Of a stretch of 64,000 bases of DNA, positions 22,901 to 36,096 are shown one piece after another; within the stretch, counting starts at the first letter, position 1, and every line of letters starts with the position of its first letter. The position numbers and the translations under genes were made by a program. The stretch comes from Desmodesmus armatus (Eukaryota > Chlorophyta > Chlorophyceae > Sphaeropleales > Scenedesmaceae): positions 263,001 through 327,000 of the forward strand of contig VIIQ02000679.1 of assembly GCA_007449985.2 (NCBI GenBank), given 5' to 3'. The notes below the pieces were generated by a model. That model searched no databases, was not told the origin of the DNA, and worked only from the letters and a program-made list of their open reading frames with translations.

Positions 22901-25900
22901 AAGTGATCAGCCACAGTGTTATCGACCCAACAACAGACCATGTGGACTTGAGTGCTGAACCTGTGTCGCTGCCATGCATGCATTCCATTGCCCACAGGTG
23001 TGCCAGCAGCACGTGCTGGGTGGGTCCTCCCTCCTGCAGAAGCGCTCCTACCGTGTGCTGGCATACCTTGCTGGTGCCCGGCCTGATTGGCTGAAGGCAC
23101 ACCTGCAGCAGATGCTGGAGCTTATGCTGCTGGCTTCTGCTGTTGCTCTGTCACCCGCCAAACGCTACAGGCTGAGGTACGCAGGGGATTGGGGTCTGGC
23201 TAGCCCAGCGGCTGCTGTTTGATTTCCTGGGTTGGGGCTGCAGTAGTTATGGGCTTGTGTCATGTTGAAAGGGTGAAAATTATTGGCTGTGGCCATCTGC
23301 GCAGGATTGTTTGTTTGTGCCTGCCAAGTATACAGCCTTGACAACTTGGTGAGCGCCAGCAGCTCAGTCTCAATGTTGTCTATGCAATCGGTACTGCCAC
23401 AATGTACACATACCTGACACAGAGACATACTGAGCCTTTCCTTGGGTGTGGATCCTTTCTGTGCACAGGTGCTTGCGGCCCATCATCTTGCTGCTGGACA
23501 CCACACCTTGCCCAGCCCTGTCCGGCCTAGTGGATGCAACCACAGGGGCGGAGAAGGTGCCTGGAGGTGAAGCCCTAGCAGCAGCAGATGATGAGAGTGA
23601 CGCTGAACTGAAGTCTGAGCAACGGCGGGTGATTCTGGCTCAGACCCTGGTTGGGGAGCTTGTGCTGGCGACCAAGGAGGTGGGCGGCTGTTTCTTGCGA
23701 TGGAGTGACATGTCATGATAACGATAGTCCATCGGGCGCAGTTTAGAGACTGTTACAGCGAATACCCTGCATGCTTGCTGTTCACTGCTGCGCACACAGC
23801 GCGGTCTACGGCACACTGTAGAGTTGGTGGCAGTGAAGAACTGTGTGTGCCACTCAAGACGCGACGGCAGCCTGTGTGTTGGCACCTGAATTGCAAGCAA
23901 GCCAAGCACTAGCTGTCATCACCAGTCAAGATGATGACAGGATAGTTCTGTGTGTTCATCCCTCCCAGGTCAACAAGAAGACCCGTACCTCTGCCTACCA
24001 GTTGCTCGTTGACGTTGCTCACGAGCTGGACGATGCACGGCCCCTCAAAGTCAGCGGCGGTGCTGCAGACAGCGGCGATGAGATGGACTATGATGGCCAG
24101 GAGTTGTCGGGCGGCCTGATTGACTTTGTGAATGCTGTCATGGCGGGCCTGGTTGGTGCATCACCTCACATGCAGGTGAGCTGTGCTGGCATCTGCATCT
24201 GCGGGTCTCAATTTGGAGCTGGTGGGTGTCCAGTTACGCTGCAGGGCTTATGGCACAGTCCCTGCAGGCGCGGCAAAAGGCTGGAGAGTTGTATGGCACT
24301 GTGTACTCACCTATGCGCCTTCGTCTGGACCTGCCTGCATTGCTCTGCTATTGGCTCACAAATATTCCCTGTGTTGCTGTGTGTTGTGTGCAGTCTGCTG
24401 CTGTGCTGGGCCTGTCGCGGCTGGTGTTCGAGTTTGCTGGGCAGCTGGAGGGCGTGGTGGGCCGGCTGCTGCCTGCGGTGCTGCTGCTGCTGCGCAGCCA
24501 CAGCAGAGAGGTCATCAAGGCAGTGCTGGGATTCATCAAGGTCAGTGGTGATGCTCGTATCCTTGGCGTGTAGACAGCTTGTGTTTGGCAGCCAGGATGC
24601 GCTGCTGCTCGAAGATCAAGTGCACAAGCTGCTGTTTTGTTGACTACTGTCATCTTCACCATCCATCACAAGGGCATTGGTATTCTTGTTGTTGTGAGTG
24701 CATGGAAGGTCTGACGCAGTCTGCACTGTCTGCTGTTTGTTGCGTTGTCCTGTTCCTGCAGGTGTGTGCCATGCGCATGCCAGTGGACATGCTGCTGCAG
24801 TGGCTGCCCAAGATGATGGAGGGCATGCTGATCTGGTCTGATGACAGCAAGAACAAGTTCAGGCTCAAGGTGGGTGCCTTCTGTTGGGGCGTGACAGTCA
24901 CGTTTCTGCGCTTGCGCTTTGAACTGCTGGTGGTATGCAAAAGGCGGTCATGCCATGCCCGCGGCGGGCCAGTGCCACAGTCAACAGGCGAAGTCTTATG
25001 TGCAGCTTATGCTGCAACCACAGGATCCGGTATCTGCAATGTGTGCCGCACAAGTTGCTGGTTCCTCACAGGGTGTCCATCGAGCTGTCTGAACCGTATG
25101 GCAACAGCAGTAACAGTTTTGAATGCTATCTGTGTACACCTATCTTTGCGTGTGTGCAGATCCGTGTGATCATTGAGCGCCTGGTGAGGCGCTGTGGAGT
25201 GGAGCCTGTTGCTGCCGCATGTCCCTCTGATGATGTCAAGCTCATGACACACATCCGCAAGCAGCAGGCCAGGAAGGAGCGTCGCAGGGCAGGCAGCGAG
25301 GCTGGCAGCCAGGTGTGTGTCACGGTGTGACTTTACGTGCCCACGACCACCTGTCAAGCCCCGCATGCACTGCTCTGAGGCTGGTGTTTGCCTGTACATG
25401 CATGATGAGTTGGGCGAAGGTTGCAAGTTGCGGCTGCCGGCATATCGTCCTTGACAAGGAAGATATGGTGTTGCCTGTCAGGGCGGCAACGCCTGGGGTC
25501 AGCAGGTTCCGCATGCTGTTGTGTCAGTCATGGCAACAGCACATGCCCGCAGACAGTCATGCTTTGTGTTGGATGTTGGACTTCGTCCTACTTCAGCAGC
25601 ACAACATCTGTCAGAATCATGTCAAGGGCGTAGCATTGATATGCGGTTTTGTTTGGTGTGTGTTGTCTGTGTTGCCCCTGCAGGCCGATGAAGCAGAGTT
25701 TGACCGCCGCTCACGCCGCAGCAGCGCCGCTCGTACCGCTCGCGCCAGCGAGTGGGGCCACACAGCCATCTTCAGCGACGAGGCCGGTGAGGCTGACGGC
25801 AAAACCCTGGCCGGCCGCAGCACCCGCGGCGGCCGCAGCGTTGCGGGCGCGAGCAGCATCGGCGGCCGCCGCCAGCAGCAGCAGCAGCGCGGTGGGCGGG

Positions 25901-26574
25901 TGCAGCTGGCATCTGACTCTGCAGACCCTCAGGATCTGTTGGAACCTTCCACTGCTCGGCAGATGGTGAAGCTTGCAGCGGGGACTGGTGCTGCTGGGGC
26001 GGGGCGCAGGGGAGACGGAGAGCCGGAGTTCCCTCGTGGGGATGATGGAAGGTACATGATCCGTGAAGAGGATGATTTGAACATGAAGAAGAAGCGGAAG
26101 AGGGGCAGGGATGACTTAAGCTTTGGAGATGAGGATGACAGCGATATGGAGGACATGCGGGGCTTTGCAGGGCTGGACGCTGCAGTGCGCAGTGTCGCGA
26201 ATGCGAAGAGTGTGCGGTTTGCGCCCAGCATTGCGGCTAGCCTGGGGAACAAGAGCCTGGGGCAGCGCAGCAGCGGCAGTAAGCACGGCAAGCCGAGCGG
26301 TGGAGCTAGCAGCAGCGGCGGCAAGCAGCACATGGGGGATCGGTACAAGCCGAAGGCTGCTGGTGCCAGCGGGGATGTGAAGGGGAAGGCTGCAGTGGAT
26401 CCGTATGCGTACTGGCAGTTTGACAGGAAGATGCTCAACAGGCGGCGGGGCAAGCAGGCGGCAGCAGCAAAGGGCCTGGGTGGCATTGTGAGCGGCGCGC
26501 AGGCTGGGGCACTCAAGGGTGCTAAGGCGAAGCGCGCTGCTGCCGCATCGAGGGTGAAGAGGGCGAAGCGGTGA
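16967..26574 (+). CDS. RRP12: RRP12-like ribosome biogenesis HEAT-repeat protein
   Basis: Eighteen exons sum to 4536 bases (1511 residues) with every phase consistent: 16967-17176, 17356-17481, 17775-18000, 18293-18451, 18746-19095, 19492-19940, 20342-20549, 20851-20947, 21276-21826, 22115-22228, 22556-22705, 22998-23176, 23469-23679, 23969-24175, 24394-24540, 24762-24869, 25160-25312 and 25684-26574. RRP12 marks include LAVLGAVLEVISSQG at the N-terminus, RPKIRKRA (NUC173 region), LGPHVVLAILPLEL, SREVIKAVLGFIKV, SKNKFRLKIRVIIERLVRR and the basic tail with DPYAYWQFDRKMLNRR. RRP12 is a HEAT-repeat protein acting with karyopherins in nuclear export and maturation of pre-40S and pre-60S subunits. 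It is longer than human RRP12 because of Ala/Gln/Gly runs. The first ATG of the frame (16967) was chosen; an upstream exon is possible because other RRP12 proteins have a longer N-terminus. Confidence 0.93.
17667..17735 (+). repeat. decayed copy of the start of RRP12 exon 3 inside the preceding intron
   Basis: The block beginning GCAGGCTGCTGCCTGC aligns with the acceptor and first ~60 bases of exon 3 (ACAGGCTGGTGCCTGC at 17771), including GGCCAGGT-CTGTC-GCA. I estimate roughly 75-80% identity by eye. It lies about 105 bp upstream of the true exon edge. Confidence 0.65.
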
Positions 26575-27518
26575 AATGATTCCAGTTTGAGTGTGGCTGT
26601 TGCTGCCGGGTTGCTGCTGGGGTTGTGAGCTGGCTTGTGAAAGCACAGCAAGGGGTTTTTGTGTGGACGGTCCACTGAGTCACAACAGCCAGCGCACAGC
26701 CACTGTTGTTGGCTGCTTGGGTCAAGGGCCACAGTTGGTTTTTGTGTACGGCAACGGTTGGCGCATGGTAGTTGCCCTTTCATGGTCCGCTGTGCGATCC
26801 AGGGTGCAGGACTTTGTATGGCATGTTTGACTTCCAAATTTGCAGTGCAACGTCGTGCAGATGTTGCATGGGCGCTGCTGGCGGCATCAACGGCCCTATT
26901 GCAGGATAAGCCTTCAACTCCAGCAGCAGTCCAGCAGCACACTGTGCATGCATGTTGTGTCAGATGTTGAGTCAACATGACAGCATCGTCTGCCTGTTTT
27001 TGATTTGAAGCCTCCAAAGCTTGGTTCGAATGTGAAGTTCAACCCTTTTTGAGTTTCGACTATAGGCTACAACCCACATTGTGTGAACTACCTTGGGATG
27101 AGGCCAACTGGCATGATCTTATAAGGCATTGGTTGCCTTGGACAACTTGGGCTGGTTGAATATTCTTTATCAAAGAGATGCACTTGGCAGACCCTCCCTG
27201 ACAGCCTTAGCCCTGCTAGAATCTAAACTGAGGTACTGACTGCATCAGCATCATACAAGGCATCATACACAGGCAGCCAACCAACCTACAAAATCCAACA
27301 AGCACTCTCTCGTTTTACAAGTACACACAACGGGCCGGAACCTCAAGGGCACAACACGCAGCACACAACTGCGACACCCTCAGGACAGTGTCTTGCCAAG
27401 CACGGTCCAATATAAAAAAGAAAGAAAGAATGCGATACACCCCCTTTGTATCGTCCAATGACAATGGCGATGACAAATAAAGTACAAGTGCTGTGATGCA
27501 GCCAGCATCAAACACTGT
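26575..27518. other. convergent intergenic region, no gene recognised
   Basis: It separates the 3' ends of RRP12 (plus) and the MYND gene (minus). On the minus strand TGTAA, the polyadenylation signal used by Chlamydomonas-type algae, occurs about 200 bp past the MYND stop (plus TTACA at about 27315). No exon is convincing. Confidence 0.45.
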
Positions 27519-30500
27519 TCAACCGTCCACACTGCTGCTACTGACTACCTCCCTTGGTTCTGCTGAATGTGTTGGCGCTGCTGGTGCCGCCGCTGCTGCC
27601 GCCAACGCCTTGCACACTGGCTTGTGCTGGCGCCATGCCGCACGCTGGCAGGCCCTCCCACAGTAGCGCGCTATGCGGCAGCCAGCACAGATGCAGCTGC
27701 GCCCACCCACCAGCTGCGCCTCTGAGGGCCCACACAGGTTCGTGCAGGCTTGGTTGTTGCAGGCATGCGGTATGGCAAAGCAAGCCAGCACCGTGCCAGC
27801 TGCCTGCAGCTGCTGCTGTGCAGCCTGCATCATCGCATCTGCTGCACCCTGACCAGACGGCAAAGCAGTGGCAGGTGCAGCAGACTGCAGGTCACTTATG
27901 ACAGAGTGCATTGCCTCTGCTGCCTCTGACAGCTGCTGCTGCAGGTGTGCTGGCTGGTACCCCAGAGCAGTCAGCTGCTCCTGAGTGTTTGCTACTGCCA
28001 GCCACTGCACCACACCTGCCAGGCTGGACTGCAGCTGCTGCATGTGCGTGGCGATTTCCATTTTCCCCACCGACCAGACCATCGGTTTGAGGAAGACAGG
28101 AAGTAGCGACTGCACTTGGCCACGGCTCTGCTGCACCAGCACAAGGCAGGCACAGCAGCAGCGCCCCAGCAACACCAGCCACGGCAGCACAGCTGTGCAC
28201 GTGCTGCTGCTGCTGCTGTTGCCAGGTGGTGAGCCACTGTTAAGGGCAGCCTCTACCATATGACAGACTGCAGCCAATGCTGCTGTCAGGACAACCTCAT
28301 CATGCTCCCTGATGCTGCTGCCAGCTGCCAACGCTTGTGGAGCCCCAGTCTCGACAAAGGTACTGCTCGTGTACACTTTGAGCAAGGTGCACAGCAGCCC
28401 AAACAGCTGCACAGCAGCAGGACTGCTGACATCAGCGGCTGCAGCAATGGGTGCAACCAAGGGGCCGCAGACGACAAACACGGCAGAGGTGCCAGGCTGC
28501 TGCTGCAAGTCCACCAACAAGCTGGCAACAGCCCTTAACATGTTGGTGGTTGCCTCGTCCGCACTGTTGGTCACAGTACTGCTACCAGCTCTGTTCTGCT
28601 GCGCTCCGCCAGGGCTTTGCCCTCCGCCTGCTTCGCCAGCGGCAGGAGGTGCAGTACTGCCACCAGCAGAAGGTGCTGCGGGAGTTGCTGGCACTGCTGC
28701 TGCTGATGGTGGCGATGCTGTTACTAGTGTGCGCACACAGTCCTGCAACGCCCTGCAGCACTGCGCAAGCAGCGGCAAGACCTCCCCCCGGTTGCTGTGC
28801 TGGCCTAGGCCCTCTGGCTCAGCTGCTGCTGCGGCTGCAGTTATCACACCTGCTAGCACTGTCACAACATAGCAGCATGACTGCTTGAGGACACTTGCAC
28901 TGCTGCTGTCGCCACCTCGGTTGCTGCTGCTGCCGCCGCTGCTTGTGCTGGACTCCCCACTGTCTGTCAAGCCGCGGTGCAAGCTCAGCAGCTTCTCAAG
29001 CACTGCAGCACCCAACTGCCCAACAGCCAGATTGGCAGCCTTGAGCTGCGCCCAGCCCTTGACTGCGGCTGGCTCTGCAGCAGGACCCTGCCCCTGCTGC
29101 TGGAGGTGTTGCTGCTGCAGTAGCATCTGCCCTTCCCCGCATGCACCGCTTGCCAAATCACACACGAAACTGCAGTCTTCCCGCCCCCTCAGGAGGGCAT
29201 CAGAGGGCGTGCTGGACACCCACTGTAGGCTGACGGCTGCCAGTGACACGTGCAGGGCTGCTATCTGCGGGTGGTGGATACGAGCAATGGCTGCCAGCAG
29301 CTGGGCGTAGTCCTTCAGCGCCAGCATCATGTGGTCAGCCACCCAATCTGCTGGTTTGTCCTCCTCAGCTGATAGGCGTAGCGTTGCCATCCACAGCCCC
29401 ACCTCCCTGCTGCACCCCAGCTGCTCCAGCATGCTGCTGTATGCTGCTGGCATGCTGAGAGCCAGGGCAGCGGGCAGCCACTGCTCCCCTGAAACACTGC
29501 TGCTAGGCGTTTGCTGGCTGTGCCAGTGGCTGCTGGCGGGACTGCTGCATTGTCCTGATGACCTGGTGCTGCTGCTGCTGGTTCTGGTGCTTGTGGTTGT
29601 GCTGCTGCCCGCCATTGTGTTGGTGGCCGGGGCTTGCAGAAACTGCACCAGCATTGGCACCAGTGCGTTCAAGCAGACGCACCGCAATGTTGCCTCGGCT
29701 TGCAGCACATCCCGCGCCACGCCTTGCAGGCTGCTGCCGCTGTCGCTGCTGCTGCTGGCAGCCTCCTGCTCGTCCCAAAGACCCTCCAACGGGCAGCAAC
29801 TGCGCCACTGAGTGCTGCATTGGATGACATACGTAACAACGCTTCCATCCATTCCTGCCGCTCCCCCTGTGCCACAGCCTTGCTGAGGAACTGCAGGCTG
29901 GCCAAGGCCAGCTGCATGGCTGGCACAATGCAGCGCTGCCCCGCCTCATGGTCTGTGAGGAAGGATGGCTGCAGCCGCTGTAAACCTTCCCACAGGTCGA
30001 ACGCGTACAGCGTGTTTGGGAACACGCCTGCGCTGTCAACTTGACCAGCACATTGGATGTGCTGGTCCCTTGACACCTGCATACGGGAGGCCTGGAGGCT
30101 CAATGCGTCTGGAAGGTGCTGCAGCAAGCCTGACTGCTCAAGCTGCTCCCAAAACAAGGGAGTTAGCCTGCTGCCGCTGCTGCTGCCGCCGCTGCCGGCT
30201 GGTGGTGGTGGCAGGGTGTTAGCTGCGCGTTTCACCAGCAGTGACGCAACAGACTGCGCTGCCAAGATTTCTGCGTACTTGCGTGTCGCCATCAGCTCGC
30301 TGCATGAAGCAAGTACCAGATTCGGAACCTGCAGGAGGGCACCCAGCGCAACATACACGTCGGTTGTGCACAGCGTGCAGCACAGGACAGTGTCAACTGT
30401 TTGGCGAAGAACCTGCCCCTCTGTGTCTGCCGAACACACAATGAGCTGCAGAGGGTATTTGAACAGGTGTTGCTGCTGTCACAACGTGCCACAACATCGT

Positions 30501-30768
30501 ACAAACTACACCATACACAGCAAGGGGCTGGCAGCTTCTGACATACGGTACATGTTGTTGACAGCTTCCTCACCTTCTTTTTCAGCAGCTGCTTCCATGT
30601 GCTGACAGGAGAAGCCAGCTCTTGCATCAGAACTTCAGCGCTCCTGTTGATACCTGCTCTGAAGCCATTGCTCAGTTGGTCCGGATGTGCAGCTGTGTTT
30701 GCTTTGACATCGGCTAGCAAGGTGAGGACGTCATCCCACTCCTTGCAAGCCTGGGCTGTGCTGAGCAT
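27519..30768 (-). CDS. MYND-type zinc-finger protein
   Basis: Large protein (about 1,040 residues) with a C-terminal MYND finger: [10 protein letters not shown], then [15 protein letters not shown], then [11 protein letters not shown]. These Cys/His residues fit the MYND pattern, a zinc-binding protein-interaction module. Two exons are visible: 30574-30768 (starting [15 protein letters not shown]) and a long exon 27519-30445, joined in phase 0. The long exon is one base short: the frame switches near 29791-29793, where one extra C (minus strand) would give [14 protein letters not shown] and keep the rest open. The body is low in recognisable domains, with alpha-helical Ala/Leu/Gln-rich segments and poly-Ser and poly-Gln. 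Large MYND proteins of this kind are abundant in volvocine algae with unknown function. An in-frame ATG also exists at 30855, so the start is uncertain. Confidence 0.8.
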
Positions 30769-31479
30769 TGTGCAGGATGAAAGGTGACCTGTAGAGGCAG
30801 TTGGGAAAGAATTACTTGGAGCGTGCCACATCAGGACCAGGGTGTGCTTGAACACTGCCCTGTTGCGTCTGCTGTATGCTACAGCCTGTCACAGTCTGTG
30901 GGCAGCGATGTGTCGCCTACACTGACCACCACTGATTCTGGTTGGACAACCACTGCAATACTCGCTTCAAGCAGACGTAGTGAGTCGGCTGACTGCAGCA
31001 TCAACTCACCTTGGACTGGTACTTGAGTTACCACGGCACGCGGCTTCGTATAAAACTTTCGTGTTTGGATAAAAGACTTGACCAGGCCTACACTGAGCAC
31101 CGGCTGTGGGATAAGCCTGGGCGGGTTAGTAATACACCAATTAGTCACACTCTATCATCCATGTCCGGTAGGTGCTTTGGTCAAGCTCAATGATGTGCAA
31201 TATCAGTCGGCAGCTTTCTGCACACTCAGTTGTTGGCACGAACGTTGGTTGGGGTACAACGTCAGTTCTGCTGCCAGCCTGGCCCCATGATCATCAAGGA
31301 GTCAGATGTTCGCCAGGTGCGTTGTATGTATGGCAGCATCAGCAACTAGATTTGGAGGCAATGTTTTTAGCCACTCTGCCGGGAACCTTGGCAGCGGTGT
31401 CGGCCATGCAGTCTGTTGTGGCTGATGTTCTTTTCTGGTTGCCCTGGCGCAGGCTATCACTGTGGCCCTTACAGCCAGC
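30769..31479. promoter_or_regulatory. divergent intergenic region
   Basis: About 700 bp separates the likely start of the MYND gene (minus) from that of the HNH-like gene (plus), so it should carry both promoters. No specific element can be named. An extra 5' exon of either gene is possible: an acceptor-like CTACAG precedes the MYND start, and GGCGCAG lies at 31447-31453 before the HNH-like start. Confidence 0.35.
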
Positions 31480-33543
31480 ATGGCAGTGCCACAGGCGTCG
31501 TGGAGCAGGGAGTTCGTTGAGGAATCCATTCTAGCTGATCTGACAGCAGCAGAGGAGGCCGGCACCAGCACCACCACCAGCACCGGCACCAGCATGGCAA
31601 GTGATGCTGCCAACAACAGCACCAGCACTGGCCCGGCACCTGAGCTTTCCAACTCAGATGCAGGAGATATGATGGCATTATCACCGGCTGTGCTGGACCT
31701 TGTAGAGCAGTATCAGCAAACTGCAGCAGATGCCCATCCAAGCAGCAGTGAGTCAGCGCACCAGCCTGGCAAGGCAAGCAGCACTCGTGGCAGTAAGAAA
31801 AGCAGAGCAGGGACAGGTGCAGCAGTGGCAGTGCAGGAACCAGCACGCAGTACTCCTGTGGAGATACAAGCTGCCACAGAGAAGCTGCAGGCAATGTTTG
31901 GGCAGCTTTTACAAGACAACTATCTGCAGGTGGGTACACCTAGTCTGCAGCTGCTGCCGCATGTGTCCTCATACACTGATACTATCTGACACAGCACTGC
32001 CTAGGCAATCTGCGGTCTCTTGCAATTTTGCTTTGTACGGTTGCAATTGTCCTGCACCTTCGCTTTGCATGCTAAGGATGCAGCTTGCAAGCAGTGCTGG
32101 TGGTGACGGGGCAGTGTGGTGGTGATGGAAGGCCTGTTGGGCCGCACTGGCATATGCAGGTCATCATATGCAGTTTCCAAGTTGTGCTGCTTATGACACC
32201 CGGCACTGTGCCTGTGACTGCCTCATCCCAGGTTGAAGATGCTGATGTGGCAGTCTTCTCCCTGAAGCTGCTGCAGGAGCTGTCATGTGTTGTGGAGGCC
32301 GCAGTGTCGGCCCAGCAGGATGATACGGAGGGGCTGTGCCAGCTGTGTGAGCGTGAGATGCCATTGACGAAACATCATCTCATACCAAGGTGTGCAGGGA
32401 GCCAACATCGTCCCCGTGCTGCTTAGATCGCCACCATGGGCGCTTGGCCGGGCCGACGCAGGGGTTGGGAGTGCGTCAGTATGACTATGTATTGTGACAA
32501 GTGTGTTGATGTATGGCCTGGCATATAGCCAGGCACTACTTCTTGGTTTCATTGCTGCTAAGATGCACATCGTGTACACCATGATGGTCGGCAGAGTGCA
32601 TGTGGTGTGCGTGTTGCCAGCACAAGTGACTTGTAGACCATTGCAAGGCACATGTATGTGCTTGGCTGTTGCTGTGCTTGCCCTGCAGGGACGTGCACAA
32701 GGACTTCAAGAAACATGGCTTTGGCTTCACTGAGCTGCAGTCTGGTGTGATGGTGTGCCGGCCGTGCCACAGTGCGATACACAGGTCGGTGTTGACATGC
32801 TGTTGACTTTGATTGCTGTGTCAGCATCCCCTTCCTCTGCTTGCTGCAAGCAGCAAAGTTGGCTGAGCTGCAGGCTCTGTTCGAGTGTGGTGGGCGCGCC
32901 ACACTGCATGTGCAGGTTGGTGTGGCGCTGATGGTAACGATGCATTGCACCACAGTTGGTTCGCAAGGTGATGGTTGTCATACTGTTCATGCGCAAAGCT
33001 TGTACGGCTCAGACCAAGTGTGCAGTGGGTCCAGCCCGCTGTCACACAACAAGTGTTCTCAATCAAGAAGAAGCTGCTTGCTTTGTTTTGCAATCATGCA
33101 GGGCAGTGCCAGACAACAAGGAGTTGGGACTGCATTTCAGGACACTGGAGGCTCTCAGACAGGTAAGCTGGCGGCCCTGGTCCACATCGAGTCAGCACTG
33201 CATGTGACTGGGTCCGTCCAAGCTCCATCAGCAGGCTTGCATCATGCCAGCATGCCATTGCTCGTCAGTGACAGCTTGGCGGCATTGGGTATGTCCGAGC
33301 CCTGCGCACAACATTGTCATTTCTCACAGTTGCATAGTGTCATAGCAATGCGCAGAAGCGGCAGCGCACAGTCCTGTTACGTTAGCCACAAGAGGGTGCG
33401 ACAGCAGATGCTGTCTGACCACATTCTGCTGCCGTGTTCACCTGCAGCACAAGGAGATTGCCAGTTTCTCTGTGTGGGCCAGGCGACAGCGGGTCACCAG
33501 CAAGGCAGATGTTGGCTCAGCACATTTCAAGTACAGGCGCTGA
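31480..33543 (+). CDS. HNH-type zinc-binding protein
   Basis: Five exons (31480-31929, 32232-32389, 32689-32784, 33102-33162, 33448-33543) close in frame to 286 residues. The N-terminal half is Ser/Thr/Ala-rich and probably disordered. The C-terminal part has an HNH-like layout: CQLCEREMPLTKHHLIPR, then VCRPCHSAIHR about 20 residues on, then ELGLHFRTLEALRQ and FSVWARRQR. The paired CxxC motifs would bind zinc and the HH would sit in the beta-beta-alpha-metal fold. Similar small HNH-like proteins of unknown function occur in fungi and algae; nuclease activity is not established. The ATG at 31480 follows a possible acceptor (GGCGCAG), so an upstream exon cannot be excluded. Confidence 0.78.
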
Positions 33544-34962
33544 TCGGTGTCCCTATCTGCGGAACCTGCAGCAACCAGCTTGAGGGACCCCGGCGGCTGC
33601 CAGTTGGAGACGCTACACCGGCTGGGTACATGTGACAGCTGCAGCAAGGAAGTGTAGCTGCAGCAGGTGGGCCATGTTGTGCTTTTGGTGGGCTTTGGCT
33701 GAGTTTTTGCTTATGCGGTGACCAGGATGGCGGGTCCGGCTATCTGAGCACACACAGTACTTCAACACAAAAAGTACGTTGATGATAAAGCATAGAAGGC
33801 CGCCGCATAGTTGCGAGAGAGGACCTGATCACAATCATGAGCTCAGCTCACCAACAACACTCAATATAATTGTGGATGTCATGTGTGCATCAGCAGCGCT
33901 GCTTGCTTGTGCCCGGCTTCTTTCCCACTGGACACTGGCAGCTGGCAGGACACAGTCAGCACAGGGCTGATGGGGGGTTCACAAGTTGAAGCGTTGGAAG
34001 CCGTGCAACCTCAAAATATGTTTCAAGTATCTCGAAACACGTAAATACACGTAAAAACACATAGGCAAACGTTTGCCAAACCTGTGCATTGGACAGGGTG
34101 GGACCTGTGGGTGGGTGCTTTCGCCGATCAGTCATCTGTCCTACAGATCATGGATGGCAGTCAGCTCAGACAACGATGGTTGCTGGTGTCGCGCAAAAAG
34201 TCCCCACAATACCATCAGCCAGCAAGAGCAAGTTGTCACTCTTTTGCTCAAACAGAGCCAAGCGTTCCCATGTGCACAGTGGTCAGTACTGACCACTAGT
34301 GATCTCTGTCAGAGTCTGGAGTGTTCTGCCATCTCAGTGATACAAGATACTTGTATCAATGAATGGTTGACATGAGCTCTTGAGCTTGCAACATTGATTG
34401 ATCAATGTACTGCTGAGTACTGTGTACCCTGTTGAACCTGTAGAACTACTACCCTGGTTGCCAATTGGCAGAAGCACATGCTGGGCACATGCTGGGCAGA
34501 GGCAGCACAGCTGTGGAATGGCTAGCAAATCATACGCTTACATGTAAAAACCCCAAACAAGCACGGTATACCAGCACAGGACCTCTTGGCAGAAGCGATT
34601 TCTGATGGCTGACATACATGGTAATCAGGTAACGAGTTATGGTGTGACAACATCAACGCCCGCCCCAAAAAAGAAACCGTCTGTTGCTTTGACATCCCTC
34701 TAACCATTGCTTGCAGGATTAGAGCCATCCGGTGCCTGCATGAGAGTCTCAGTGCAGATATGCACAGAAACGTCGTGACAACTTTGTTAGACCACAGAGA
34801 CCAGGGAGCCTAATAAAACAGATCATTTGGGGAACCATTCGTTCTTAAGCGTGTTGACGTCCCATCCAGTCAAACAAAAGCAAAGTTCCGCGACAAACGA
34901 ACGCGTTCTCAAGGAGAACTTCTCCTTGCGCCGAGCTCAGGCATCTTCAAAACAGTTGCCAG
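33544..34962. other. intergenic, no gene recognised
   Basis: No coding exon is convincing on either strand. The end near 34800-34960 should hold the promoter of the Hint-domain gene. Confidence 0.5.
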
Positions 34963-36050
34963 ATGTGGGTGTTTGGGAGTTTGAGCGTCCTTGTTGTGTT
35001 GACAGTACTCAGTACTGTCTCCGGTTATGGCCCGAATTCCTGCAGAAGCCATGATCATTACACCTGGACGGCTTCACACGGAGAGGAGCTAGACTCAGTT
35101 GCTATGTTGGTAAGGAAACTGCAGATTCCTCGATCGAGGGGGTTGACGACGGTTGGGTGATGGTGGTTCACTCCACTTTTGGTGGTCATGGGGTTAGGGT
35201 TTAGCAGGAAGAATCAGCACACATTGTGGGTTTGCTGAGGCCTTTTGTCATGTATGAAGCATGCCACAGCACTTCCTCCTTGCACAGCAGCAGTATCGCA
35301 CTATGTCATGCAGCGGTTACACACTGTGGATTGCAAGGCATGTGATCAAGGCATGCATGACACACAGGCACAACTGTGCTGCCATGTGTGCGACGCAGGC
35401 AATGCCTACAGCCTATGTCACGTACGGATGGCGCAAGTACCAAAGTGGGCGCTGCTCCTACAAAGGCCACCCAGCACCTTGCCCCGACAGTGATGACTAC
35501 CATGAGTACTACAACCGCCAGCCAGAAGACAACCACCACCGGCGTGATGACTACAACCGGCATCACCAGCGCAGAGACGAGTACGATCGCAAGGGTTCTG
35601 ATGACTACTATCGTGACAGTCGTGGTGACTACCACAAGCATGACCACTTCAGAGAGTACCCCCACGGAAAGGAGCAGCAGGACGAGCTTTTCTTCGATCG
35701 CCTGTTTGTTTGTGAGTGGCCTGCGAATGCATACAGCCAGAATCAGATATGCCAGAACCAGATACTGCTAGTACAGTGTGTTTCTTGATGCCGACCATTG
35801 CCACAGTTGCCAACACTTGCGCACGCCATTCGTGTATGCCTGCATTACCAGGCCCTAGTGACATGACTGGAATTGCACCTGGTGCCACTTGCCTGGCAGG
35901 GCTGTCAAGAATACAACTCTTTGAGGGCTCATTCTCGGCACTTCAAGACATGTCAGAGTTTGTTGCTGCGCCCTCTGTGTTGATGGAAGGCCACAGTGAC
36001 GTGCAGCAGCAGCTTTTTCTGCATCGCTTCACCCCCAACAATGTCCGCTG

Positions 36051-36096
<46 letters not shown>

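Noticed and set aside
28312..29310. Long plus-strand frames
   Set aside because: They mirror the MYND gene's big exon. Open antisense frames are expected from its CAG/GCN-rich codons.
34963..35109. LysM-like segment after the Hint protein's signal peptide
   Set aside because: YTWTASHGEELDSVAML is only loosely like a LysM start and is cut by the exon end; too weak to call.
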